Part shown: positions 49,366-63,000 of the stretch, piece after piece
Layout of the letters: each line of letters opens with the position of its first letter
Numbering within the stretch: position 1 is the stretch's first letter
Assembly: GCA_963662155.1 (NCBI GenBank)
Contig: OY759266.1
Location: 61,278,911 to 61,342,910 of the forward strand
Length of the DNA: 64,000 bases
Reading direction: 5' to 3'
DNA from: Lamellibrachia columna
Lineage: Eukaryota; Annelida; Polychaeta; Sabellida; Siboglinidae
Program-made: the position numbers and the translations under genes
Notes under the pieces: model-generated
Seen by the model: only the letters and a program-made list of their open reading frames with translations
Told to the model about the DNA's origin: nothing
Database searches by the model: none

Positions 49366-50917
49366 CAGTAAAATCTGCCTTAGCGGACACCTGCCCATAA
49401 CAGACACTTTTGAAAGTCCCGAATGACTTCCTATTAGTTAGCACAGTCCGCTAACTGTCCATAGCGGCCACCTGGTCAATGTGGACAATGGACAGGGAAT
49501 TTGGACCCAACCATTGGCAGTGCATTCATAGTCACCATGTTTTCTGCGGCCTAGTACCGGAGTTTCCCAAAATGCGTCATTTCAGAATACCGGGTACTCA
49601 TAATATGAAGACAAACACACTGACTTTGCGACTCAAAGTTGACTTGATAAAAGCAGCAGCAGCACATCGGCCAATAATTCACAGTCAGCCCACTGCTTGC
49701 GGGCAGTTCAAAGTGGGGCAGTGATTTATTTCATCAACTTAATTTAACTTGATCAAAGCAGCAGCATATCAGCTTGTGGGCAGTTCAAAGTGCATTGATA
49801 ATCCCTTGAGACGATCAGGGTCACCACGAGAAGTCTCAGTATCCACGCTTTGGCTTCTTTTGGCCATCAAAGCAATTCCAGCTCGACTTTTTCTGGGGCA
49901 GTGATCGATTTATCAACTTAATCGATGGCCCACATCCAACTGGTAGTTACAACTGCAATGAATTGACTGCAATGAACGAAGACGTGAACGTCGTTTGCTG
50001 GGAGTTGTTCCAGATGGCACGATCACAGAACATTCCTCTCAGTGGTCTGATGGTTAAGGAGAAAGCCCTCGAATACGCAAGGCAACTGGGGAATACCGGG
50101 TTTAAAGCATCGAACAGGTGGCTGGAATTGTTCTGCAAGTGACATAACATCGTCTTCCACGTTAACTGCGGGGAAGCAGCCGACGTTTCCCCCGTGACCA
50201 TCGATGATTGGAAGCAGCGAATTCCACCGATCATCGATATGGTTATAAGCTCGAGGACATATACAACTGTGACGAGATGGGACTACATGTTCTACTGTGC
50301 ACTGCCTGACAAGACATTGCCAATCAAGGGTCAAGAGTGCAGGAAAGGGATCGAAGGAACGATCGAAGGAACGTGTGACCGCTGTGCTGCGCTGTGCTGC
50401 GCTGCGCTGTGCTGTGCTGCATGCAATGCAACCGGGACAGATTTATACAGATTTTTTAGTTATTGCAACATGGTATTTTATTATGCACTGCACCGGTTCA
50501 CCACCAGTACACCACCGGTACACCACCAGTACACCACCGGTACACTACCGGTTCACCACCAGTACACCACCGGTACACCACCAGTACACCACCGGTACAC
50601 CACCGGCAATATATTGATAGATGTGCAGACATCTGACAAGCTTCTTCCACACACATGACAAGTTTCTTCCAAAAGTTTAATATTAACATAAATTTCATAA
50701 AAACAAAAATCACATTAATTAATGATAGCTCCTGTGTTTTTTATCACCCAATGATTTGTACCGCTCACGACAGCAACTACCGAACGTCAACGTAATCATT
50801 GATAATATGATGGCACCACCTACTGAGTATCCACGTCATTAGATTTTCCAAAATGGACACCTGTCCGTAACAGACATAATGCGCAGTTCCGATGGTGTCC
50901 GCTATGGACAGCTTTCA

Positions 50918-51009
<92 letters not shown>

Positions 51010-54000
51010 AAAGGGTGCGCATGAGCTTAAATTACAGGAATATGCTCAAATCAAAACACAAATAAGAGTTCAAATCAAAGAACCAGCAGATTACAGTTTT
51101 GCTGTATGATACACTAGGTCACGGATAAATTCAGGAAATCAAGGAATACACAATTGTGAGTTTATGGATCAATCCTGAGTTCAAATTGGAGCATTCTTAA
51201 GGCTCATCTCAAAGAACCAGGAGGTATTAAAGTCATAATATGGGTAAATTCGGAAATACCATTTATGTAAATTGATAACTATTATACTGTGTATGCATTT
51301 GGATTGGTGATTTTGTCCGGGGGGATATTGTCCAGGAAATTTGGTCCTGGGGGCTTTGTCCAGGGGGATTATGTCATGATACCTCTAAAGGTGCATATAA
51401 ATGTGAAAAATCTTGGTGGAGCAAGATAGACTGCTCACAGCCTGTTGAAAGGGATGTTAGGCCACACGTGACTCGGTGCTGCCCTCTGGTGCATTTAACT
51501 GAACTAATTTGTCATGACGGAAACCGCATAAACAAATAAAACAGCATTTAGTAACAATGCACTTTATTTTGTCATATTCTTCTTAGTACCAAGCGAATAA
51601 TAATAACTTGTTTTTACATTGTTTGCATAAATTATAGTATTTGGTCAATAATCCTTACAAATATAATTCTGAAAAAGTCTTAGTCAACACTTCCAGTAAA
51701 ATGATCACTACATATTATTATATTATGACAAAACTGGAATGTTTTTCATCGCGAATTCTTTTATTTTTTCAAATATTAATTAAAAGATCCCATTGGTAAT
51801 ACTTTTCTCTGTATATATATGGATTAACCACCTGGTGTGTTAAAAACACTGATGCATTCAGTGTCAATGTCTGTCAAAGTCATTCAGTGTCAATGTCTGT
51901 CAAACAGTCATTCAGTGTCAATGTCTGTCAAAGTCATTCAGTGTCAATGTCTGTCAAACAGTCATTCAGTGCCAATGTCTGTCAAACAGTCATTCAGTTT
52001 ACCAGTGAAAATCATCACACATTCTGTTGAAGCCCTGGTGTTCATGAATTACAGAATGGCGACATGGAGTTGATGGCTACTGCATCAGCAACGAAAACAA
52101 AATGGCAACCTGCTGCAGAGATGCTGAGAAACCACTAGGGCTCTACTCGACTGGAAAGATGTATACGTGTGGTCATTCAGTGGCCTTCAGAATAGTGGAC
52201 GTTGGTCAGGCATGTGCCAGTGATGGGATTGCATTAACCATTTCAGAAAGAGAAAGTGAACCATTTACCAGGCCTGGCGCACTCTTTGTAAACATATCAG
52301 GTGAGTTGGTTGGTAGATGTTTATCTTCAGCCATGACATCTCACTGGTTCTCTTCAGCCCATCAAGTTTCTTGTAGAATACAACATAGGCATGTTTCTGG
52401 ATTTAAACAGATCCAGGGTCTATGTTTTGTTCTCAGGGTTCATACAGGGTCTATGTTTTGTTACCAGGGTTCATACAGGGCCTGGTAATCCATGAATATA
52501 ATTCAATTATTTATTTCCAAGTGAAATATAATTTCTTATTATATTTCTTTGTTAAAAATAGAAAGCCTGGATTTTGCTAAACATGGAAAAACGTAGAATC
52601 CAGAACACTCAGTTCTCTGCCTATCCACCAGTTTGAGTGAAATTTCATCAAAAAGAACAGCGATTACGGGACAATCATGCTTTCGAAACCATTGGCTACA
52701 GTGACCAGAATTTAGTAATTTTGGGGTGGAATTTTTTATAGGAATGCATGGAAAAGGCACGATACTGTTGCTTAAGTGTATGAACTGTGTGCAACTGTGT
52801 TGAGGTACAAATCTTTCCAAGATTGCTTCTCTCTGCAGAAGTGTCCTGCCTCAATTGGTAAAAGCTCAAGAACACAAGTGGACTGTTTTGAATAACATAA
52901 CTTTCATGTGCACATTTTTGTGAAATATTTAACGCCATTGCTGTTAGATAAATATGTATTTTATAAGTAAGTGAACAAACAATAGTAATTATTAACAGAA
53001 TGCTTCAGTATTGTCACAAATCCACAATCCTAACTTAGGTTGCTGTATCATGAGAGTGCATGCACACTTCCACTTACTTAGGTTACTGTATCATGAGAGT
53101 GTGTGCACACTTACACTTACTTAGTTTACTGTATCATGAGAGTGTGTGCACACTTCCACTTACTTAGGTTACTGTAACATGAGAGTGTGTACACACTTCC
53201 ACTTACTTAGTTTACTGTATCATGAGAGTGTGTGCACACTTACACTTACTTAGTTTACTGTATCATGAGTGTGTGCACACTTCCACTTACTTAGGTTACT
53301 GTATCATGAGAGTGTGTGCACACTTACACTTACTTAGTTTACTGTATCATGAGTGTGTGCACACTTCCACTTACTTAGTTTACTATATCATGAGAGTGTG
53401 TGCACACTTCCACTTACTTAGGTTACTGTATCATGAGAATGCATGCACACTTCCACTTACTTAGGTTAATATATCATGAGAGTGTGTGCACACTTCCACT
53501 AACTTAGTTTACTGTATCATGAGAGTGTGTGCACACTTCCACTTACTTAGGTTACTGTATCATGAGAGTGTGTGCACACTTCCACTTACTTAGGTTACTG
53601 TATCATGAGAGTGTGTGCACACTTCCACTAACTTAGTTTACTGTATCATGAGAGTGTGTGCACACTTCCACTAACTTAGTTTACTGTATCATGAGAGTGT
53701 GTGCACACTTCCACTTACTTAGGTTATTATATCATGAGAGTGTGTGCACACTTCCACTAACTTAGTTTACTGTATCATGAGAGTGTGTGCACACTTCCAC
53801 TAACTTAGTTTACTGTATCATGAGAGTGTGTGCACACTTCCACTTACTTAGGTTACTGTATCATGAGAGTGCATGCACACTTCCACTTACTTAGTTTACT
53901 GTATCATGAGAGTGTGTGCACATTTACACTTACTTAGTTTACTGTATCATGAGAGTGTGTGCACACTTCCACTTACTTAGGTTACTGTATCATGAGAGTG

Positions 54001-57000
54001 TGTGCACACTTCCACTTACTTAGTTTACTATATCATGAGAATGTGTGCACACTTCCACTTACTTAGTTTACTGTATCATGAGAGTGTGTGCACACTTCCA
54101 CTTACTTAGTTTACTGTATCATGAGAGTGTGTGCACACATCCACTTACTTAGTTTACTGTATCATGAGAGTGTGTGCACACTTACACTTACTTAGTTTAC
54201 TGTATCATGAGAGTGTGTGCACACTTCCACTTACTTAGTTTACTGTATCATGAGAGTGTGTGCACACTTACACTAACTTAGTTTACTATATCATGAGAGT
54301 GTGTGCACACTTCCACTTACTTAGTTTACTGTATCATGAGAGTGTGTGCACACTTACACTTACTTAGTTTACTATATCATGAGTGTGTGCACACTTCCAC
54401 TTACTTAGTTTACTATATCATGAGAGTGTGTGCACACTTCCACTTACTTAGTTTACTGTATCATGAGAGTGTATACACACTTCCACTTACTTAGTTTACT
54501 GTATCATGAGAGTGTGTGCACACTTCCACTTATTTAGTTTACTGTATCATGAGAGTGTGTGCACACTTCCACTTATTTAGTTTACTGTATCATGAGAGTG
54601 TGTGCACACTTACACTTACTTAGTTTACTATATCATGAGAGTGTGTGCACACTTACACTTACTTAGTTTACTATATCATGAGAGTGTGTGCACACTTCCA
54701 CTTACTTAGTTTACTGTATCATGAGAGTGTGTGCACACTTACACTTACTTAGTTTACTATATCATGAGAGTGTGTGCACACTTCCACTTACTTAGTTTAC
54801 TGTATCATGAGAGTGTGTGCACACTTCCACTTACTTAGTTTACTGTATCATGAGAGTGTGTGCACACTTCCACTTACTTAGTTTACTATATCATGAGAGT
54901 GTGTGCACACTTACACTTACTTAGTTTACTATATCATGAGAGTGTTTGCACACTTACTTAGGTTACTGTATCATGAGAGTGTGTGCACACTTCCACTTAC
55001 TTAGTTTACTGTATCATGAGAGTGTATACACACTTCCACTTACTTAGTTTACTGTATCATGAGAGTGTGTGCACACTTCCACTTATTTAGTTTACTGTAT
55101 CATGAGAGTGTGTGTACACTTCCACTTACTTAGTTTACTGTATCATGAGAGTGTGTGCACACTTCCACTTACTTAGTTTACTGTATCATGAGAGTGTGTG
55201 CACACTTCCACTTACTTAGTTTACTATATCATGAGAGTGTGTGCACACTTCCACTTACTTAGTTTACTGTATCATGAGAGTGTATACACACTTCCACTTA
55301 CTTAGTTTACTGTATCATGAGAGTGTGTGCACACTTCCACTTATTTAGTTTATTGTATCATGAGTGTGTGCACACTTCCACTTATTTAGTTTACTGTATC
55401 ATGAGAGTGTGTGCACATTTCCACTTACTTAGTTTACTATATCATGAGAGTGTGTGCACACTTACACTTACTTAGTTTACTATATCATGAGAGTGTGTGC
55501 ACACTTCCACTTACTTAGTTTACTGTATCATGAGAGTGTGTGCACACTTCCACTTACTTAGTTTACTATATCATGAGAGTGTGTGCACACTTACACTTAC
55601 TTAGTTTACTATATCATGAGAGTGTGTGCACACTTCCACTTACTTAGTTTACTGTATCATGAGAGTGTGTACACACTTCCACTTACTTAGTTTACTGTAT
55701 CATGAGAGTGTGTGCACACTTCCACTTACTTAGTGCATGCACACTTCCACTTACTTAGGTTACTGTATCATGAGAGTGTGTGCACACTTCCACTTACTTA
55801 GTTTACTATATCATGAGAGTGTGTGCACACTTCCACTTACTTAGTTTACTATATCATGAGACTGTGTGCACACTTACTTAGGTTACTGTATCATGAGAGT
55901 GTGTGCACACTTCCACTTACTTAGGTTACTGTATCATGAGAGTGTGTGCACACTTCCACTTACTTAGGTTACTATATCATAAGTGTGTTCACACTTACTT
56001 AGTTTACTGTATCATGAGAGTGTGTGCACACTTCCACTTACTTAGTTTACTATATCATGAGAGTGTGTGCACACTTCCACTTACTTAGTTTACTGTATCA
56101 TGAGAGTGTGTACACACTTCCACTTACTTAGTTTACTGTATCATGAGAGTGTGTGCACACTTCCACTTACTTAGTTTACTGTATCATGAGAGTGCATGCA
56201 CACTTCCACTTACTTAGGTTACTGTATCATGAGTGTGTGCACACTTCCACTTACTTAGTTTACTGTATCATGAGAGTGTGTGCACACTTCCACTTACTTA
56301 GTTTACTATATCATGAGAGTGTGTGCACACTTACACTTACTTAGTTTACTATATCATGAGAGTGTGTGCACACTTCCACTTACTTAGTTTACTGTATCAT
56401 GAGAGTGTGTACACACTTCCACTTACTTAGTTTACTGTATCATGAGAGTGTGTGCACACTTCCACTTACTTAATGCATGCACACTTCCACTTACTTAGGT
56501 TACTGTATCATGAGAGTGTGTGCACACTTCCACTTACTTAGTTTACTATATCATGAGAGTGTGTGCACACTTCCACTTACTTAGTTTACTGTATCATGAG
56601 AGTGTGTGCACACTTCCACTTACTTAGTTTACTGTATCATGAGAGTGTGTGCACACTTCCACTTACTTAGTTTACTATATCATGAGAGTGTGTGCACACT
56701 TACACTTACTTAGTTTACTATATCATGAGAGTGTTTGCACACTTACTTAGTTTACTGTATCATGAGAGTGTGTGCACACTTCCACTTACTTAGGTTATTA
56801 TATCATGAGAGTGTGTGCACACTTCCACTAACTTAGTTTACTGTATCATGAGAGTGTGTGCACACTTCCACTAACTTAGTTTACTGTATCATGAGAGTGT
56901 GTGCACACTTCCACTTACTTAGGTTACTGTATCATGAGAGTGCATGCACACTTCCACTTACTTAGTTTACTGTATCATGAGAGTGTGTGCACATTTACAC

Positions 57001-60000
57001 TTACTTAGTTTACTGTATCATGAGAGTGTGTGCACACTTCCACTTACTTAGGTTACTGTATCATGAGAGTGTGTGCACACTTCCACTTACTTAGTTTACT
57101 ATATCATGAGAATGTGTGCACACTTCCACTTACTTAGTTTACTGTATCATGAGTGTGTGCACACTTCCACTTACTTAGTTTACTGTATCATGAGAGTGTG
57201 TGCACACTTCCACTTACTTAGTTTACTGTATCATGAGAGTGTGCACACATCCACTTACTTAGTTTACTGTATCATGAGAGTGTGCACACATCCACTTACT
57301 TAGTTTACTGTATCATGAGAGTGTGTGCACACTTACACTTACTTAGTTTACTGTATCATGAGAGTGTGTGCACACTTCCACTTACTTAGTTTACTGTATC
57401 ATGAGAGTGTGTGCACACTTACACTAACTTAGTTTACTATATCATCACAGTGTGTGCACACTTCCACTTACTTAGTTTACTGTATCATGAGAGTGTGTGC
57501 ACACTTACACTTACTTAGTTTACTATATCATGAGAGTGTGTGCACACTTCCACTTACTTAGTTTACTGTATCATGAGAGTGTGTGCACACTTACACTTAC
57601 TTAGTTTACTATATCATGAGTGTGTGCACACTTCCACTTACTTAGTTTACTGTATCATGAGAGTGTGTGCACACTTCCACTTACTTAGTTTACTATATCA
57701 TGAGAGTGTGTGCACACTTCCACTTACTTAGTTTACTGTATCATGAGAGTGTATACACACTTCCACTTACTTAGTTTACTGTATCATGAGAGTGTGTGCA
57801 CACTTCCACTTATTTAGTTTACTGTATCATGAGAGTGTGTGCACACTTCCACTTATTTAGTTTACTGTATCATGAGAGTGTGTGCACACTTCCACTTACT
57901 TAGTTTACTATATCATGAGAGTGTGTGCACACTTACACTTACTTAGTTTACTATATCATGAGAGTGTGTGCACACTTACACTTACTTAGTTTACTATATC
58001 ATGAGAGTGTGTGCACACTTCCACTTACTTAGTTTACTGTATCATGAGAGTGTGTGCACACTTCCACTTACTTAGTTTACTGTATCATGAGAGTGTGTGC
58101 ACACTTCCACTTACTTAGTTTACTATATCATGAGAGTGTGTGCACACTTACACTTACTTAGTTTACTATATCATGAGAGTGTTTGCACACTTACTTAGGT
58201 TACTGTATCATGAGAGTGTGTGCACACTTCCACTTACTTAGTTTACTGTATCATGAGAGTGTATACACACTTCCACTTACTTAGTTTACTGTATCATGAG
58301 AGTGTGTGCACACTTCCACTTATTTAGTTTACTGTATCATGAGAGTGTGTGTACACTTCCACTTACTTAGTTTACTGTATCATGAGAGTGTGTGCACACT
58401 TCCACTTACTTAGTTTACTGTATCATGAGTGTGTGCACACTTCCACTTACTTAGTTTACTGTATCATGAGAGTGTGTGCACACTTCCACTTACTTAGTTT
58501 ACTATATCATGAGAGTGTGTGCACACTTACACTTACTTAGTTTACTATATCATGAGAGTGTGTGCACACTTCCACTTACTTAGTTTACTGTATCATGAGA
58601 GTGTGTACACACTTCCACTTACTTAGTTTACTGTATCATGAGAGTGTGTGCACACTTCCACTTACTTAGTGCATGCACACTTCCACTTACTTAGGTTACT
58701 GTATCATGAGAGTGTGTGCACACTTCCACTTACTTAGTTTACTATATCATGAGAGTGTGTGCACACTTCCACTTACTTAGTTTACTATATCATGAGACTG
58801 TGTGCACACTTACTTAGGTTACTGTATCATGAGAGTGTGTGCACACTTCCACTTACTTAGGTTACTGTATCATGAGAGTGTGTGCACACTTCCACTTACT
58901 TAGGTTACTATATCATAAGTGTGTTCACACTTACTTAGTTTACTGTATCATGAGAGTGTGTGCACACTTCCACTTACTTAGTTTACTATATCATGAGAGT
59001 GTGTGCACACTTCCACTTACTTAGTTTACTGTATCATGAGAGTGTGTACACACTTCCACTTACTTAGTTTACTGTATCATGAGAGTGTGTGCACACTTCC
59101 ACTTACTTAGTTTACTGTATCATGAGAGTGCATGCACACTTCCACTTACTTAGGTTACTGTATCATGAGTGTGTGCACACTTCCACTTACTTAGTTTACT
59201 GTATCATGAGAGTGTGTGCACACTTCCACTTACTTAGTTTACTATATCATGAGAGTGTGTGCACACTTACACTTACTTAGTTTACTATATCATGAGAGTG
59301 TGTGCACACTTCCACTTACTTAGTTTACTGTATCATGAGAGTGTGTACACACTTCCACTTACTTAGTTTACTGTATCATGAGAGTGTGTGCACACTTCCA
59401 CTTACTTAATGCATGCACACTTCCACTTACTTAGGTTACTGTATCATGAGAGTGTGTGCACACTTCCACTTACTTAGTTTACTATATCATGAGAGTGTGT
59501 GCACACTTCCACTTACTTAGTTTACTATATCATGAGAGTGTGTGCACACTTACTTAGGTTACTGTATCATGAGAGTGTGTGCACACTTCCACTTACTTAG
59601 GTTACTGTATCATGAGAGTGTGTGCATACTTCCACTTACTTAGTTTACTATATCATGAGTGTGTGCACACTTCCACTTACTTAGTTTACTGTATCATGAG
59701 TGTGTACACACTTCCACTTACTTAGTTTACTGTGTCATGAGAGTGTGTGCACACTTCCACTTACTTAGGTTACTGTATCATGAGAGTGTGTGCATACTTC
59801 CACTTACTTAGTTTACTATATCATGAGTGTGTGCACACTTCCACTTACTTAGTTTACTGTATCATGAGAGTGTGTACACACTTACTTAGGTTACTGTATC
59901 ATGAGAGTGTGTGCACACTTCCACTTACTTAGGTTACTGTATCATGAGAGTGTGTGCATACTTCCACTTACTTAGTTTACTATATCATGAGTGTGTGCAC

Positions 60001-63000
60001 ACTTCCACTTACTTAGTTTACTGTATCATGAGAGTGTGTACACACTTCCACTTACTTAGTTTACTGTGTCATGAGAGTGTGTGCACACTTCCACTTACTT
60101 AGTTTACTGTATCATGAGAGTGCATGCACACTTCCACTTACTTAGGTTACTGTATCATGAGAGTGTGTGCACACTTCCACTTACTTAGTTTACTATATCA
60201 TGAGAGTGTGTGCACACTTACACTTACTTAGTTTACTATATCATGAGAGTGTGTGCACACTTCCACTTACTTAGTTTACTATATCATGAGAGTGTGTGCA
60301 CACTTACTTAGGTTACTGTATCATGAGAGTGTGTGCACACTTCCACTTAGGTTACTGTATCATGAGAGTGTGTGCACACTTCCACTTACTTAGGTTACTA
60401 TATCATGAGAGTGTGTGCACACTTCCACTTACTTAGTTTACTATATCATGAGAGTGTGTGCACACTTACTTAGGTTACTGTATCATGAGAGTGTGTGCAC
60501 ACTTCCACTTACTTAGGTTACTGTATCATGAGAGTGTGTGCACACTTCCACTTACTTAGGTTACTGTATCATGAGAGTGTGTGCACACTTCCACTTACTT
60601 AGTTTACTGTATCATGAGAGTGTGTGCACACTTCCACTTACTTAGTTTACTATATCATGAGAGTGTGTGCACACTTACACTTACTTAGTTTACTATATCA
60701 TGAGAGTGTGTACACACTTCCACTTACTTAGTTTACTGTATCATGAGAGTGTGTGCACACTTCCACTTACTTAGTGCATGCACACTTCCACTTACTTAGG
60801 TTACTGTATCATGAGAGTGTGTGCACACTTCCACTTACTTAGTTTACTATATCATGAGAGTGTGTGCACACTTCCACTTACTTAGTTTACTATATCATGA
60901 GAGTGTGTGCACACTTACTTAGGTTACTGTATCATGAGAGTGTGTGCACACTTCCACTTACTTAGGTTACTGTATCATGAGAGTGTGTGCACACTTCCAC
61001 TTACTTAGGTTACTATATCATAAGTGTGTGCACACTTACACTTACTTAGTTTACTGTATCATGAGAGTGTGTGCATACTTCCACTTACTTAGTTTACTAT
61101 ATCATGAGAGTGTGTGCACACTTCCACTTACTTAGTTTACTGTATCATGAGAGTGTGTACACACTTCCACTTACTTAGTTTACTGTGTCATGAGAGTGTG
61201 TGCACACTTCCACTTACTTAGTTTACTGTATCATGAGAGTGCATGCACACTTCCACTTACTTAGGTTACTGTATCATGAGAGTGTGTGCACACTTCCACT
61301 TACTTAGTTTACTATATCATGAGAGTGTGTGCACACTTACACTTACTTAGTTTACTATATCATGAGAGTGTGTGCACACTTCCACTTACTTAGTTTACTA
61401 TATCATGAGAGTGTGTGCACACTTACTTAGGTTACTGTATCATGAGAGTGTGTGCACACTTCCACTTAGGTTACTGTATCATGAGAGTGTGTGCACACTT
61501 CCACTTACTTAGGTTACTATATCATGAGAGTGTGTGCACACTTCCACTTACTTAGTTTACTATATCATGAGAGTGTGTGCACACTTACTTAGGTTACTGT
61601 ATCATGAGAGTGTGTGCACACTTCCACTTACTTAGGTTACTGTATCATGAGAGTGTGTGCACACTTCCACTTACTTAGGTTACTATATCATGAGAGTGTG
61701 TGCACACTTACACTTACTTAGTTTACTGTATCATGAGTGTGTGCACACTTCCACTTACTTAGGTTACTGTATCATGAGAGTGTGTGCACACTTCCACTTA
61801 CTTAGGGTTACTGTATCATGAGAGTGTGTGCACACTTCCACTTACTTAGGTTACTGTATCATGAGAGTGCATGCACACTTCCACTTACTTAGGTTACTGT
61901 ATCATGAGTGTGTGCACACTTCCACTTACTTAGTTTACTATATCATGAGAGTGTGTGCGCACTTCCACTTACTTAGGTTACTGTATCATGAGAGTGTGTG
62001 CACACTTACACTTACTTAGGTTACTGTATCATGAGAGTGTGTGCACACTTACTTAGGTTACTGTATCATGAGAGTGTGTGCACACTTCCACTTACTTAGG
62101 TTACTGTATCATGAGAGTGTGTGCACACTTCCACTTACTTAGGTTACTGTATCATGAGAGTGTGTGCACACTTACACTTACTTATTTTACTATATCATGA
62201 GAGTGTGTGCACACTTCCACTTACTTAGGTTACTGTATCATGAGAGTGTGTGCACACTTCCACTTACTTAGGGTTACTGTATCATGAGAGTGTGTGCACA
62301 CTTACACTTACTTAGTGTACTATATCATGAGAGTGTGTGCACACTTCCACTTACTTAGGTTACTGTATCATGAGAGTGTGTGCACACTTCCACTTACTTA
62401 GTTTATTATATCATGAGAGTGTGTGCACACTTCCACTAACTTAGGTTACTGTATCATGAGAGTGTGTGCACACTTACACTTACTTAGGTTACTGTATCAT
62501 GAGAGTATGTGCACACTTCCACTTACTTAGGTTACTGTATCATGAGAGTATGTGCACACTTCCACTTACTTAGGGTTACTGTATCATGAGAGTGTGTGCA
62601 CACTTACACTTACTTAGTGTACTATATCATGAGAGTGTGTGCACACTTCCACTTACTTAGGTTACTGTATCATGAGAGTGTGTGCACACTTCCACTTACT
62701 TAGTTTATTATATCATGAGAGTGTGTGCACACTTCCACTAACTTAGGTTACTGTATCATGAGAGTGTGTGCACACTTACACTTACTTAGATTACTGTATC
62801 ATGAGAGTATGTGCACACTTCCACTTACTTAGGTTACTGTATCATGAGAGTATGTGCACACTTCCACTTACTTAGGGTTACTGTATCATGAGAGTGTGTG
62901 CACACTTACACTTACTTAGGTTACTGTATCATGAGAGTGTGTGCACACTTACACTTACTTGGGTTGCTGTATCATGAGAGTGTGTGCACACTTCCACTAA

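Larger units (their letters stand above)
49366..50920 (+). mobile_element. pogo/Tigger-like DNA transposon in intron 6
   Basis: A 1,555-bp element with ends CAGTAAAATCTGCCTTAGCG (49366 on) and, inverted, CAGTGAAAGCTGTCCATAGC (50920 downward). It lies between TA microsatellites: TA precedes it directly, while TG follows where TA is expected. The left 450 bp contain repeated ACACCTGCCCATAAC and TAGCGGCCACCTG motifs. The interior holds a broken transposase. A (CACCAGTACACCACCGGTA)n run near 50500-50610 interrupts the 3' half. Confidence 0.85.
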
